From the NCBI GenBank assembly GCA_000283575.1, contig AP012044.1:3162001-3226000 (forward strand): a stretch of DNA of 64,000 nucleotides. The letters run 5' to 3'. Of this stretch, positions 50,607 to 59,428 are shown one piece after another (the stretch's first letter is position 1; every line of letters starts with the position of its first letter). The notes below the pieces were generated by a model. The model was not told where the DNA came from and did no database searches. It saw nothing but the letters and a program-made list of their open reading frames with translations. Source of the stretch: Oscillibacter valericigenes Sjm18-20 (GTDB taxonomy: Bacteria; Bacillota; Clostridia; Oscillospirales; Oscillospiraceae). The position numbers and the translations under genes are program-made.

Positions 50607-51516
50607 CTATGCCTCAAAGTGTTTTTCACCACACTGAATTTTATAGTATTCTGTTGGGCGAAGTGAATCAAAACTTATATTGCCCTTGGTCTCCACACCG
50701 AAGTATAGTTTGTTTTGGCCGTTATCTTCAATGACCACAGCCCAGTCCAGGTTATAGCTACCAAGCGGCGTGGAGATTTTGAACCAGTCGGGCAGTTTGG
50801 CATAGACCTTGACGCTCTCGTTGCGCTCAAAGCTTTCGGCAAAGTCTCTCTCATTTTCACTGTCGTACACAACATAGTTGTAGACAAAGCGGTGGCTCTC
50901 GATCATATTCCGAGCTAGATACCCAGTCAGTTCTTCTGAATTGAACAATTCCTGCGCATAGTACTCGCTGTCGCCAAGTTTGGTATACTTGATGCCGTCC
51001 ACAATCAGCAGCCGCATCACGGAGGAAATGATTTTTGCAGCGTCTTCCATATAGGCCTGCGGGTTCTTTTTGAAGGTTTCAAGCGTTTTGCTGCGGGTCA
51101 AAATCTCCACAATGGTCTTGCGGGTAAGATTGGTGCGATTTTGCAGATAAGTCACGATGTCCGGCAGCTGCTCTTTCGCTGTACTAGTCAAAACGGAAAG
51201 TCGCTGAGTCTCTGCAGCATCTACGCCACCCTCGGAAACACTGACCTTTGCCTTGGTGTACAGAAGCTTGGCTGCACTTACATTCAACCCCTGCTGCAAC
51301 ATATCGCAGCATTTTTCAATCAACACCTCAGTTTCAAAATCCACTCGGTAGGTAGTCTTGTACTTAATCTGATCCCAGAGTGCCTTGAAATCTTCGCCAA
51401 GGAACAGCTCCTTGTTGAGGGAGACCACGCGTTTGTCTGCTGCCGGCTTGATATTCAGATTTCCACTGACCTTCTTGCAAACCGCCGCAATGGCATCCTT
51501 GTGCTCTGCCACCTGT
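50607..51516 (-). pseudogene. C-terminal fragment of a type III restriction enzyme Res subunit
   Basis: The open frame carries about 300 residues that resemble the C-terminal endonuclease part of type III Res proteins (KQVAEHKDAIAAVCKKVSGNL, then SHRFVYNYVVYDSENERDFAE). A PD-(D/E)xK-like site is near the end: YNLDWAVVIEDNG and FGVETKG. The helicase half and the Mod subunit are absent. The 5' end is joined to a truncated IS256-family transposase, so it is not functional. Confidence 0.75.
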
Positions 51517-51915
51517 TTCAATATCACTGGTTGTCATGCCTTTTGCATACATGGGCAGAATCTTTTCTTCGATATTCTGACTGATGCTGGTATGGTTTTT
51601 CTTCAAAAGCTGCGGTTCAAATTCGCCGTTCCGATCCCGTGGGACAGCAACTTTCACATCGCCGAAGCTGGTGCGTAACGTCTTGCTACTGTGCCCGTTC
51701 CGGCTATTATCGGTGTCCTTGTTTTTGTAATCATATTTGCTGTAGCCCAGCTCGTCATCCAGTTCTCCATCGAGACCGTTTTCCATGAATTCAGCAATCG
51801 TCTCCTTGAACAGGTTCTGGATGTCATTCATGCTGCTGATATTGCTTGCCTGTAGCAGCTCACGGATTTTTGCCCTGCGCTCATTTTCTTCGGGACTACG
51901 ATTCTTTCTGGCCAT
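51517..51915 (-). pseudogene. IS256/Mutator-type transposase, N-terminal fragment
   Basis: 133 residues match the start of Mutator-family transposases (MARKNRSPEENERRAKIREL, then ISSMNDIQNLFKETIAEFM, VPRDRNGEFEPQLLKKN and MYAKGMTTSDIE). After residue 133 the frame leaves the family and enters the restriction-enzyme fragment in another frame. The catalytic DDE domain is missing. Confidence 0.85.
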
Positions 51916-52189
51916 AATAACACCTCCAATGTGGTGCTTCTATTCTACACCACATCGGAGGTTTACACAAAGTTTGGGATTGTCCCGTCCGCACCCCCTT
52001 TGCTAACATTTTTACATGACGAACACAGTTCTCTTAAAGTCAAAGCCCTTATATAGCAATGATTTTCCGAAAAAACATTGCACTTTATTAAGCCTCTTAC
52101 TATTCCTTTTTGAAAAAACTACTCCCAAATTACTCCCAAGTAAATGCATCTAGCTTTTTTTATTTGTAGACGCATATCAGTCATTCCAT
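51916..52189. other. IS256-family left end and decayed sequence
   Basis: GGAGGTTTACACAAAGTTTGGGATTG (51957-51982, read in two halves) looks like the terminal repeat of the truncated transposon. The rest up to 52189 is AT-rich and without a gene. Confidence 0.5.
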
Positions 52190-52280
52190 GACTTCATATT
52201 TGCACATTTCAAACACCCGTCATTCTTCTGATAATTCTATCACATTTTGGGGTGTTTGACCTCTGCACTTCTATGATATC
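52190..52280 (-). mobile_element. Inverted remnant of an IS3-family left end
   Basis: On the minus strand the stretch reads GATATCATAGAAGTGCAGAG, then CAAACACCCC, a tract like GTGATAGAAT, and ends with an ATG that starts like OrfA (MCKYEV) but stops after eight codons. It aligns by eye over about 85 bases with 45946-46030. It is a degenerate relative of the IS at 45945, in opposite orientation. Confidence 0.75.
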
Positions 52281-52374
52281 TCTCCTCATTTTGTTGTATT
52301 CCTGTCGTAAAGAGTATCGGGGGAATATCTCGATTGTTGTCCATGCCGAACGTCAGTTTTTATACCTCGTATTC

Positions 52375-53253
52375 CTAACCGGCGTTTACAATAAGAATCT
52401 CCGGAGACATGGCAGGGTCAAGCCAGCGCAGCAGCGCGACCACTGTGTCCTCCGACGCTGAGATACAGCCGGCGGTAGCGCGGGAACCGCAATGGAAGAA
52501 AATGGCGGAGCCGGCACCCGGAATAATTGGATTCTGGTTGTAGCCGATGACAAACCCATAGGCATACTGCTCAGTATAGTCAATCAAATGCTCAGCGCTG
52601 TCCCAGTCCCTGTTCGATGTATTCTCTACCCATTGATTATAAGAGACCGATGCAGGATCATCTACCCAGCAGCTGTTCTCCGTCACCTGCCGATAGGTCA
52701 ACTGGCAGCCTGGGTCTCCTTGAATCCCGAAGGCAACCGGAATAGAATACAGCCCCAGCGGTGTTTTCAGGTCACCCTCTGCCTTGTCCGCCGTGACACC
52801 TTTCTTTCCCACATGACCCGATGCTCCGTCCAGCACTAATGTCCAAATAGCGTCATCTCCCTTTTGGAACGCATAGATTGCAGCGTCCGTACCATCGGCA
52901 GCTGCAACCACCAACTGCCCAGCAGTCAGTGCTTCCGGTTCTCTCCCAGCCATTCCCAGCAGCTTTAAAAACTCTGGCGGCTGCTCTCCCACTGACTGCT
53001 TCGGAGCTTCCTGAGGAATCGGAGTATCCTCAGGAAGCTCCGATTCCTCACCATTCTTCTCTGCCGCAATGGTACTCTCCGGCGTTTTGATGGTTGCAAG
53101 TTCCGAGCCAGCTGAAGCGCTTTCTGCCGTCGTTCCAGCCGCTGTTGCGTACAGCTGCACAGCACAGCTTGGTCGGATGGCCAGATAGCCGTATACCGAT
53201 ACCGCAAGTAAAGCCAGAACCACCAGTCCCCCCAGACGATGTCCACTCTTCAT
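52375..53253 (-). CDS. L,D-transpeptidase (YkuD-type), membrane-anchored
   Basis: The 292-residue protein has an N-terminal transmembrane anchor (about 8-26) and a Ser/Ala/Glu-rich linker to about 110. The YkuD-like catalytic domain ends in IFFHCGSRATAGCISASED, with His254 and the nucleophile Cys263. It would act on peptidoglycan outside the membrane. It lies two bases from the stop of the related zinc-ribbon protein and is the last gene of the cluster. The pair shares domain organisation. Confidence 0.78.
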   Translation of the reverse strand: MKSGHRLGGLVVLALLAVSVYGYLAIRPSCAVQLYATAAGTTAESASAGSELATIKTPESTIAAEKNGEESELPEDTPIPQEAPKQSVGEQPPEFLKLLGMAGREPEALTAGQLVVAAADGTDAAIYAFQKGDDAIWTLVLDGASGHVGKKGVTADKAEGDLKTPLGLYSIPVAFGIQGDPGCQLTYRQVTENSCWVDDPASVSYNQWVENTSNRDWDSAEHLIDYTEQYAYGFVIGYNQNPIIPGAGSAIFFHCGSRATAGCISASEDTVVALLRWLDPAMSPEILIVNAG

Positions 53254-53254
53254 A

Positions 53255-54424
53255 TCAGCTAATCGTAATCGTTGGGTTCTGCGTGATATCCAGTTTTTGC
53301 AGCAGTTTCGTCATATCCATCGCGGAAATCTTAATATCGCCGTAACCGGAGGTCATATCACCGTTGACGCCAACACCATCTATAAACAGAGCTGAACCAC
53401 CGTTGGCAACGGCAGTTTCTCCTGTCTCGCAGTCGCCATTGAAATCAAAGCAGATGCAGGCAATGGACTTGTTACCCGTGAACTTCTTGTACATATTTTC
53501 AGCTGCGGTCCAGTCCTTATACGGCGCTGCATCGCTTTGCAACGTATTATAATAGGCCGAAGCGGGATCGCACACCCATACATCCCCCTCGTAGATCTGC
53601 GTATATGGAATAGAAAACGATGCGCTGGCCGTGCCAAAGCCGAACAGCAGATGATAGGTTCCTGCCGGTGTGCAATGATCACCCTCGGCTTTTTTCGTGG
53701 AGATGCCATTGGAGCCGATGTCAGCCTGACAGTTCAATACATCTGCCCAGTTTCCACTCTCCCAATTCCGCAGCGTTAACTCCGCTGTGGACCCACTGCA
53801 CACGACCTGAATTTCCTGTGTGCTTTCCGGAGTCTCCTTGACAGCCGCGCTCCCAGCAGAATGCTCCACTGGTTCCGAAGAGGCGGCGGCCACCGATTCC
53901 TGATCCTGCTCCTCATCCGGTTCCGCTTTCTCTGAGGTGACGCAATTCTCGTCCTCCCGTTCAGACTGAGTTGTCTCCTCCCTGTTCAGCAAACCATCCA
54001 GCGAACCGGTAAAATAGGCGGCAGCTGTACCCGCGGCTAGCAGCAAAATTAATACGCAGAGAATTACGGGCAGCACCGGCCGCTTCTTTTTTGGTTTCTC
54101 CGGTGACGGACTGCTAGGTCTGCCGGGGCCGCCGACCGGTGGGGGCGGCATTATCGTCTTCCGGGCCGACTGCGCCACTGGCTGCTGAACAGGCAGCTGC
54201 ATCGCCGACTCTGCCGGCTCCTGCACATACTGCTCTACCGGCTTATCCGGCTGCAGCAGCACCGTTTCATCCTGATCCAGCGGTTTGAACTGCTGAACGG
54301 GCTGCTGAACCGCAGGATTCTCCTGCGGTTTGCTGGCAGGAACCGCCCGCTGGACAGCAGTCCCGCAATACGGGCAAAATTTGCTGCCCGCTTTAATCTC
54401 TTTGCCACATTTTCTACAATACAT
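53255..54424 (-). CDS. Zinc-ribbon membrane protein with a degenerate L,D-transpeptidase-like domain
   Basis: This 389-residue protein begins with a zinc ribbon (MYCRKCGKEIKAGSKFCPYC), then a Pro/Gln-rich linker, a transmembrane helix (about 117-138) and an external domain aligned with its downstream paralogue. The conserved GGSALFIDG and TKLLQKLD segments are kept. The catalytic region reads VGVNGDMTSGYGDIKIS: the His is missing and the cysteine position is occupied by Lys in my alignment. It is therefore probably a non-catalytic binding or scaffold version. Confidence 0.65.
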   Translation of the reverse strand: MYCRKCGKEIKAGSKFCPYCGTAVQRAVPASKPQENPAVQQPVQQFKPLDQDETVLLQPDKPVEQYVQEPAESAMQLPVQQPVAQSARKTIMPPPPVGGPGRPSSPSPEKPKKKRPVLPVILCVLILLLAAGTAAAYFTGSLDGLLNREETTQSEREDENCVTSEKAEPDEEQDQESVAAASSEPVEHSAGSAAVKETPESTQEIQVVCSGSTAELTLRNWESGNWADVLNCQADIGSNGISTKKAEGDHCTPAGTYHLLFGFGTASASFSIPYTQIYEGDVWVCDPASAYYNTLQSDAAPYKDWTAAENMYKKFTGNKSIACICFDFNGDCETGETAVANGGSALFIDGVGVNGDMTSGYGDIKISAMDMTKLLQKLDITQNPTITIS

Positions 54425-54467
54425 GAAAACAAACTCCTTGTTTGATAAATTGGATGACCTCGTCCTG

Positions 54468-55799
54468 CTATTGTGCCGCTTCTGGCAAAGAGCGCGATAA
54501 ATCCCAGCACTGGACTCCCTGCGCAGTTTCGATCACCGCGCAGTCTCCAGCTATGTACATAGCAGTAACGGTCAAATTCTTGTCCTCTGTCACAGTTCCC
54601 TGATACAGCCGCCGGACTGCGCCGTCCGTTCCCTGCAACAGGAGACCCTGTCCGTCAGCAACCAGCTGCATCACGGTAAAATCAGGAATTATGCCGTCTT
54701 TTCCCTCTTGCCAGGTCCCTGGCAGGAGCATGCTGTAATTCTCTGTGCAGACCTGATTATCCGCCGTCACCCAAGTCAAAACTCCCTGATAGGACGAAAA
54801 CTGTCTGACGTTTTTTGCAACAACTTTCCATTCTTTATAATTTCCACTGCTGCGGTACAGTTTGCCATCCACGCTCAGCACCGTCACGGAGGTGTCATCC
54901 GCCGCCAGCGCCGAAACCTGTCGGAAAGCCTGCACCCGTGTCAGTGCCATTTTGCCGCCCTGACCCGCATACCATAAACTGCCATCTGTTCGCAGCACAT
55001 ACATTTTACCCGGCAGACCAGCCACCGATGCCACATCTCCGCTTTCTATGATTTCTGTCCAGCCTGCCGCCACGCTCATTGTGGCGCTGCTAATTCCCAG
55101 TTGGCCCCAGCGGTTTTCGCCTGCAGCCCACAGATTACCCGCCATATCCACCACATAACTGGTTCGTCCGCCACAGTAAACTCGGCTCGCCGTACCGGGA
55201 AAATCAGCAGAAACCGCCGTGTCCACCGTTTGTTCTTCGCCCAAGGACTGACTGCACCCCAGCTGTCCCAAGGTGTTTTTCCCCTTTGCATACAGCTGTC
55301 CGTCTGATAGATATAATGTCTGATCTGTCCCCACCGCATAGCTATGCGGCTTCTCTAAAACCTGTCCCAGCAGCTGGTCCAGCAGCGCATAATCCTTATC
55401 TGCATCTGTCTGATTCGCCAATTTTTCAGCATTCAGCAAAGCCTGTCCCGTATTGCCACTTTGTGTGTTTAAATCAACCAGAAGACGGTAGGCGCCCGAA
55501 TTTTGATTGTCCGTCAGTGGTTGCAGAATCTCGGGCACCAGTTCGGTTTCCCCCATAGAAAGATATGCCCGCGCAAGTCCCAGCCGTGCGTCGGCATCGG
55601 TTGGATTTTCCGACAGACTGGTGATGAATTCTGCTGCAGCATTGGTGTAATTCATACTATTGAGATACTTTTCGCCCAAATCTGTATGGGTCATCTCATC
55701 GCTTCGGTTCAAATAAATGCGGACGCCGGCGGTGGTCAGCAAAACCGCCATTAGCAAAACCGGCAGCACAATGGGCAGTTTCTTTATCCGCCTTCTCAT
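54468..55799 (-). CDS. Membrane-anchored TPR and RCC1-repeat protein
   Basis: The 443-residue protein has an N-terminal signal anchor (7-27), TPR-like helices (about 35-150; LGEKYLNSMNYTNAAAEFITSL) and then RCC1-like beta-propeller repeats (about 160-430; LYAKGKNTLGQLG, LWAAGENRWGQLG and LRTDGSLWYAGQGG). The start overlaps the stop of the VWA gene (ATGA). Such extracellular propellers bind proteins. A role as an accessory part of the secretion locus is inferred from position. Confidence 0.72.
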   Translation of the reverse strand: MRRRIKKLPIVLPVLLMAVLLTTAGVRIYLNRSDEMTHTDLGEKYLNSMNYTNAAAEFITSLSENPTDADARLGLARAYLSMGETELVPEILQPLTDNQNSGAYRLLVDLNTQSGNTGQALLNAEKLANQTDADKDYALLDQLLGQVLEKPHSYAVGTDQTLYLSDGQLYAKGKNTLGQLGCSQSLGEEQTVDTAVSADFPGTASRVYCGGRTSYVVDMAGNLWAAGENRWGQLGISSATMSVAAGWTEIIESGDVASVAGLPGKMYVLRTDGSLWYAGQGGKMALTRVQAFRQVSALAADDTSVTVLSVDGKLYRSSGNYKEWKVVAKNVRQFSSYQGVLTWVTADNQVCTENYSMLLPGTWQEGKDGIIPDFTVMQLVADGQGLLLQGTDGAVRRLYQGTVTEDKNLTVTAMYIAGDCAVIETAQGVQCWDLSRSLPEAAQ

Positions 55800-58591
55800 G
55801 TGGTTCCCTCCTCCGGCGTGATGTTACTCTCCGTCTGGCTGTAATGCAGGGTCATGGCACCGGAATAAATCGTCTGATCAGTCCGACTGTCATATGCTTT
55901 GTCCTCTCCGTTGACGCGCAGTGTACCGCGAATATAGGCCGTTCCCTCATTTCCCAGCTGGATCGGCTCCCCGTCTCCGGCAGACATACTATCCGGCAGT
56001 GTGACGGATTCAAATACCAAAATGCCGTCCAGATCGACTGACAGCATGCCGACCCGTGCTGCATCTGTGGTATCTGTGGTTTGCACGTAATCCCTCAACG
56101 TCACGCTCTCTCCCAGCGCCAGTCGTCCATCCGACATCAGCAGCGCTTTCTGATTGGCTCGAATATTCAACCCGCCCGCGTGGTAGTTGTATAACGTCAC
56201 ATCGCTGCCAATCCATAACCAGTCCGTCAAGGTTATGGTATCGCCGCCATCTATTCCCAGCTCCAAATCATACACGCCATCGCTGACCGTGGCGGGCACA
56301 TTTAAATACAGACAGTCGGAGTTCTGATCGATGAGTGTACAGTCCAAGTTGCCCAGCTTAGCGGAAACCACCTGATCCAATCCGCTGCCGGAGATCTTCG
56401 TCTGAAATGTCATCTGCTGACTCTGCAGTAGACTATTCAGTGATTCTCGGGACTGAAGCACCGGTGTGTCATCCACCTGAACCGCCGCAGTCTCCTCCGT
56501 TTTCTCCTCACTTGGCGTATACTCTTTGTGCACACTCAGGCCAGAAGTTTCATCCTGCAGGTAAAAATACCGTGCAGTCTCCTCCGGAGTTTCCGCCGTA
56601 TAGGTCAGCGTCACCGTGTTTCCGATGATGCCCTGCAGGCTGTTGTATACGCTGGACAGCTCTGTGGAGTCCTCCGCCCGCAGATACTGTCCCCCGCAGG
56701 TCTCAGCAATCTCCGTCAGCATTTGGTCATTAACGTCGCCGAAGCCAATGGTGAAGATGGTAATTTGCTGTTTTTCAGCTTCTCGCACCACATCCATGTC
56801 CACTTCGCTCTGTCCATCGGTCATCAACAGCATGGTGCGGTTTCCATCCGCATTTGCCAATACCTGTGTACCCTCCCGGATGCCGGAATTGATATCGGTT
56901 CCTCCGCCCTCACTCATCGCCGCAGCACCCGTTTGGATTTGGCTGGCATCCATCGTCAGCCCCACCACGGTTGTGGCACTATCCTCAAACTGAACCAGCG
57001 CCATTTCCGTGCGGGATTCCGCATTGTCCAAGAAGCGGTCCAGTGCGTCCCGGACATCTTGCAAAGGCTGTCCGCCCATACTGCCGCTGGTATCCACCAC
57101 AAAGCAAATGCTGTTGTGGGGCTCCGTACCCGTCTGTTTGTCCACCGCAAATGAAGAGACTGCGGTTCTAGTGTCAGACAGCGCAATCTTGTCCTTGCTG
57201 GCAATGCGGTCAATGACCTTTTCCCTTCCGCCCAGCCGCACGTGGACAATGGGATACTCGCTCTGATCCAAACCGATTACATACAATCCATCGCCATATC
57301 GTTTCTGATCATCCACAATCCGCTCGCTGAACGCCTTTGACAGCGGACTCGTGCTGAAATGCATTAACTCCGGATGGACGCTGCCCATCAACACCAGCAC
57401 GTCACTTTTGAATTCCTCTGTTTCCGTACCGATGCTGTTTTCATCAGCATAGGCCGTCTGCACCATTTTTAGAGAATTGGTCAGATTTTTATCGGGGGAA
57501 AATGCCGCCTGCACCGAGGTCGCCGTCTCACACAGCGTATCAATGGCCTGCTGATAGCTTCGAACAGCAAAGTACAGCTTTGCCCGCACCACCTGTGCCT
57601 TCAGCGTATGGATATCCGCAATGGAATTCAACGCCCGATAGGCAAAGACATTCTCTGCGCGCAGCTGCGCCTCCTCCGCCTGCTGACTCAGCTTTTCCTC
57701 TTCACCGGTCAATTTCTCCGCCTGTGCTTCGTCCGCACTCTTCAGATCCAGCTGCACTACTTCCAACTTTCTCCGCAGACGCTCATACTCGTCAGTGAGT
57801 TCGTCCGTCTCCTCCACCCATGTGTCCTGTTTAGCTGCGCTGCCTGGGGCATAGGCTGTAAATTGCTCTGTCGTCATTTCACCATTTGAATAGGTGACCT
57901 CTGCCACCACAGATGCCAACAGCAGCCGATCCGACGCAGAAGACGACAGGCCCACCAGTTCGATGGCCCGATCAAGGGCAGTCCCCAGCTCCTGGCGGCC
58001 AATTGCCTGATCAATCTCCAAGCGGAGCGTCTCCGCTTTATAGTCTGCTCCATGCTCATCTTCGCCAGAAAGAACACCGTGTTCCACCTCAAACTGCTTG
58101 TCCAATGCCTCTATCTGCTTTTGAGTGAGCGGAAGCATCTCCTTCAGCACTTGAGCAGCGTGACTCCCCTTCTCCGGCGTCCAGGTGCGCAATTCGTCAA
58201 TTCCATTCTCTTCCTTGGTACTCAGGTTCTTTTTCTTTTGCAGTATGTCCAGCCGCACCCGCGCCATAGTGTCATTGTTCCGCAGCTGGTCCAGCGCAAC
58301 CTGTGCTGTTAGCAAATAAAAGCTATCCTGTAGAGATGTCCGCCTGAGACGGAGTGCCGCCTCATCGGTATTGTTCTCTTCCAGATATCGCAGTGCCAGA
58401 TAGATACAGCCGTAGTCCTTCACTTTTTGTTGATGCTCCATTTGAATCCAGCCGCCGCCGACTACCGCCAGAATTAATCCACAGACAATCAGGGAAATAC
58501 CCCAGCGAACGAGTAGCTTTCTCTTGATCAGCAGTACCAAAGTGCCTATGACACACACAGCACCAACTGCTAACAGGATATATTTCACCAT
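55796..58591 (-). CDS. Membrane protein with a von Willebrand factor A domain
   Basis: In this 931-residue protein, two transmembrane helices at the N terminus (about 5-22 and 30-48) precede a long helical region with coiled-coil character (about 60-390). A VWA domain (about 490-660) follows, with the MIDAS motif DTSGSMGG near 497 and matching TDGQSE. A C-terminal beta-rich region ends the protein. VWA proteins bind partners through metal. Its gene neighbours include a kinase and WXG100 proteins, so a structural or assembly role in the locus is likely. AAGGAG is 11 bases upstream of the ATG. Confidence 0.78.
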   Translation of the reverse strand: MVKYILLAVGAVCVIGTLVLLIKRKLLVRWGISLIVCGLILAVVGGGWIQMEHQQKVKDYGCIYLALRYLEENNTDEAALRLRRTSLQDSFYLLTAQVALDQLRNNDTMARVRLDILQKKKNLSTKEENGIDELRTWTPEKGSHAAQVLKEMLPLTQKQIEALDKQFEVEHGVLSGEDEHGADYKAETLRLEIDQAIGRQELGTALDRAIELVGLSSSASDRLLLASVVAEVTYSNGEMTTEQFTAYAPGSAAKQDTWVEETDELTDEYERLRRKLEVVQLDLKSADEAQAEKLTGEEEKLSQQAEEAQLRAENVFAYRALNSIADIHTLKAQVVRAKLYFAVRSYQQAIDTLCETATSVQAAFSPDKNLTNSLKMVQTAYADENSIGTETEEFKSDVLVLMGSVHPELMHFSTSPLSKAFSERIVDDQKRYGDGLYVIGLDQSEYPIVHVRLGGREKVIDRIASKDKIALSDTRTAVSSFAVDKQTGTEPHNSICFVVDTSGSMGGQPLQDVRDALDRFLDNAESRTEMALVQFEDSATTVVGLTMDASQIQTGAAAMSEGGGTDINSGIREGTQVLANADGNRTMLLMTDGQSEVDMDVVREAEKQQITIFTIGFGDVNDQMLTEIAETCGGQYLRAEDSTELSSVYNSLQGIIGNTVTLTYTAETPEETARYFYLQDETSGLSVHKEYTPSEEKTEETAAVQVDDTPVLQSRESLNSLLQSQQMTFQTKISGSGLDQVVSAKLGNLDCTLIDQNSDCLYLNVPATVSDGVYDLELGIDGGDTITLTDWLWIGSDVTLYNYHAGGLNIRANQKALLMSDGRLALGESVTLRDYVQTTDTTDAARVGMLSVDLDGILVFESVTLPDSMSAGDGEPIQLGNEGTAYIRGTLRVNGEDKAYDSRTDQTIYSGAMTLHYSQTESNITPEEGTT

Positions 58592-58609
58592 TTCAGTCCC
58601 AGCTCCTTG

Positions 58610-59212
58610 TCACTTCACTCTTGCACCACAGCGTGCGCAAAATCTTCCCGTCACTGGTCTGCCGCAAAAAGCGCAGAATCTGGCTTCTGCCTGTTCTTCT
58701 GCGAGGGCAGGTTCCTCCGGTGTCACCAGCTCCGTCTCTTCTGCGAGGGCAGCTTTTCCCGGTGTCACCAGCTCCGTCTCTTCTGCGAGGGCAGCTTTTC
58801 CCGGTGTCACCAGCTCCGTCTCTTCTGCGAAGGCAGCTTCCTCCGGTGCCGCAAATTCTGTGGAGCCAGCCGGTCTTGATGGCTCTATTAACTCTGTATC
58901 CTGCGCAGCAGGTCGCGGTTCCAGCACCTCTTTTGTGGTCTGTGTTGCGGAAACCGTCTCAAATTCCGGCTCAGCCAGTGGGCTTCTGCTGCGAATCCAT
59001 CTGCGGATTCTGTAGATTCCATAAATCACCGCAGGCAGCCAGAGAATCAGTGCAACCAGCAGCGCTGGTTGCCAGGTAGCTGCCAGCATGCCGCCCCAGC
59101 TTGTTTTAATCAGGTAGATCCCCAACCCCCGGATGGTATGTAATGCATATAAGGCGTATCCAGTAGCCAGCAGCGCTATGATTATCGTAAAATGCAGTAG
59201 TTTTTTCTTCAT
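58610..59212 (-). CDS. Membrane protein with 14-residue repeats and a C-terminal zinc ribbon
   Basis: The 200-residue protein has two transmembrane helices (about 8-28 and 45-68). An acidic linker holds three near-identical copies of AALAEETELVTPGK (about 125-170), and the C-terminal zinc ribbon is FCAFCGRPVTGRFCARCG. The repeats are encoded by a 42-bp tandem array (58696-58863). The stop is next to the VWA gene. The zinc-ribbon-plus-linker layout mirrors that of the protein at 53255-54424. Confidence 0.7.
   Translation of the reverse strand: MKKKLLHFTIIIALLATGYALYALHTIRGLGIYLIKTSWGGMLAATWQPALLVALILWLPAVIYGIYRIRRWIRSRSPLAEPEFETVSATQTTKEVLEPRPAAQDTELIEPSRPAGSTEFAAPEEAAFAEETELVTPGKAALAEETELVTPGKAALAEETELVTPEEPALAEEQAEARFCAFCGRPVTGRFCARCGARVK
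58696..58863. repeat. 42-bp in-frame tandem repeat
   Basis: Units start at 58696, 58738, 58780 and 58822. The second and third are identical (plus strand CTTCTGCGAGGGCAGCTTTT, then CCCGGTGTCACCAGCTCCGT, then CT). The first differs at few bases and the fourth is degenerate. Each encodes 14 residues. Confidence 0.9.
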
Positions 59213-59267
59213 TGCGTTCTCTTCCTCTCACTGAGACCGTCTACCCATTTCCCGTACCGTCCTCAGC

Positions 59268-59408
59268 TCACAGCTCGTATTCCTCGCGGATGCTTAAGGT
59301 AATCTCCTGTTCTTTTTTATGCAGCAGCACCACCGCTACCGGCGCAGCAATCAAAACAAAGATCACCCCTGCGACTCCTGCGATCACCAGAATATTTCCA
59401 ATCGACAT
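59268..59408 (-). CDS. Small membrane protein (46 residues)
   Basis: It reads MSIGNILVIAGVAGVIFVLI, then AAPVAVVLLHKKEQEITLSI and REEYEL: one transmembrane helix followed by a short charged tail. It lies in the gap between the kinase and the zinc-ribbon membrane protein genes on the same strand. A weak AGAGAGGA lies about 13 bases upstream. It is too short for routine ORF calls, but codon use and position suggest a real gene of the locus. Confidence 0.6.
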   Translation of the reverse strand: MSIGNILVIAGVAGVIFVLIAAPVAVVLLHKKEQEITLSIREEYEL

Positions 59409-59428
59409 CGCTCAACGTATCCTCTCTC

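Noticed and set aside
52252..52461. 69-codon plus-strand ORF
   Set aside because: It runs through the decayed IS end and into the 3' part of the L,D-transpeptidase gene in antisense.
58696..58863. CRISPR-like array
   Set aside because: The repeats are contiguous, have no spacers, stay in frame and encode 14-residue units.
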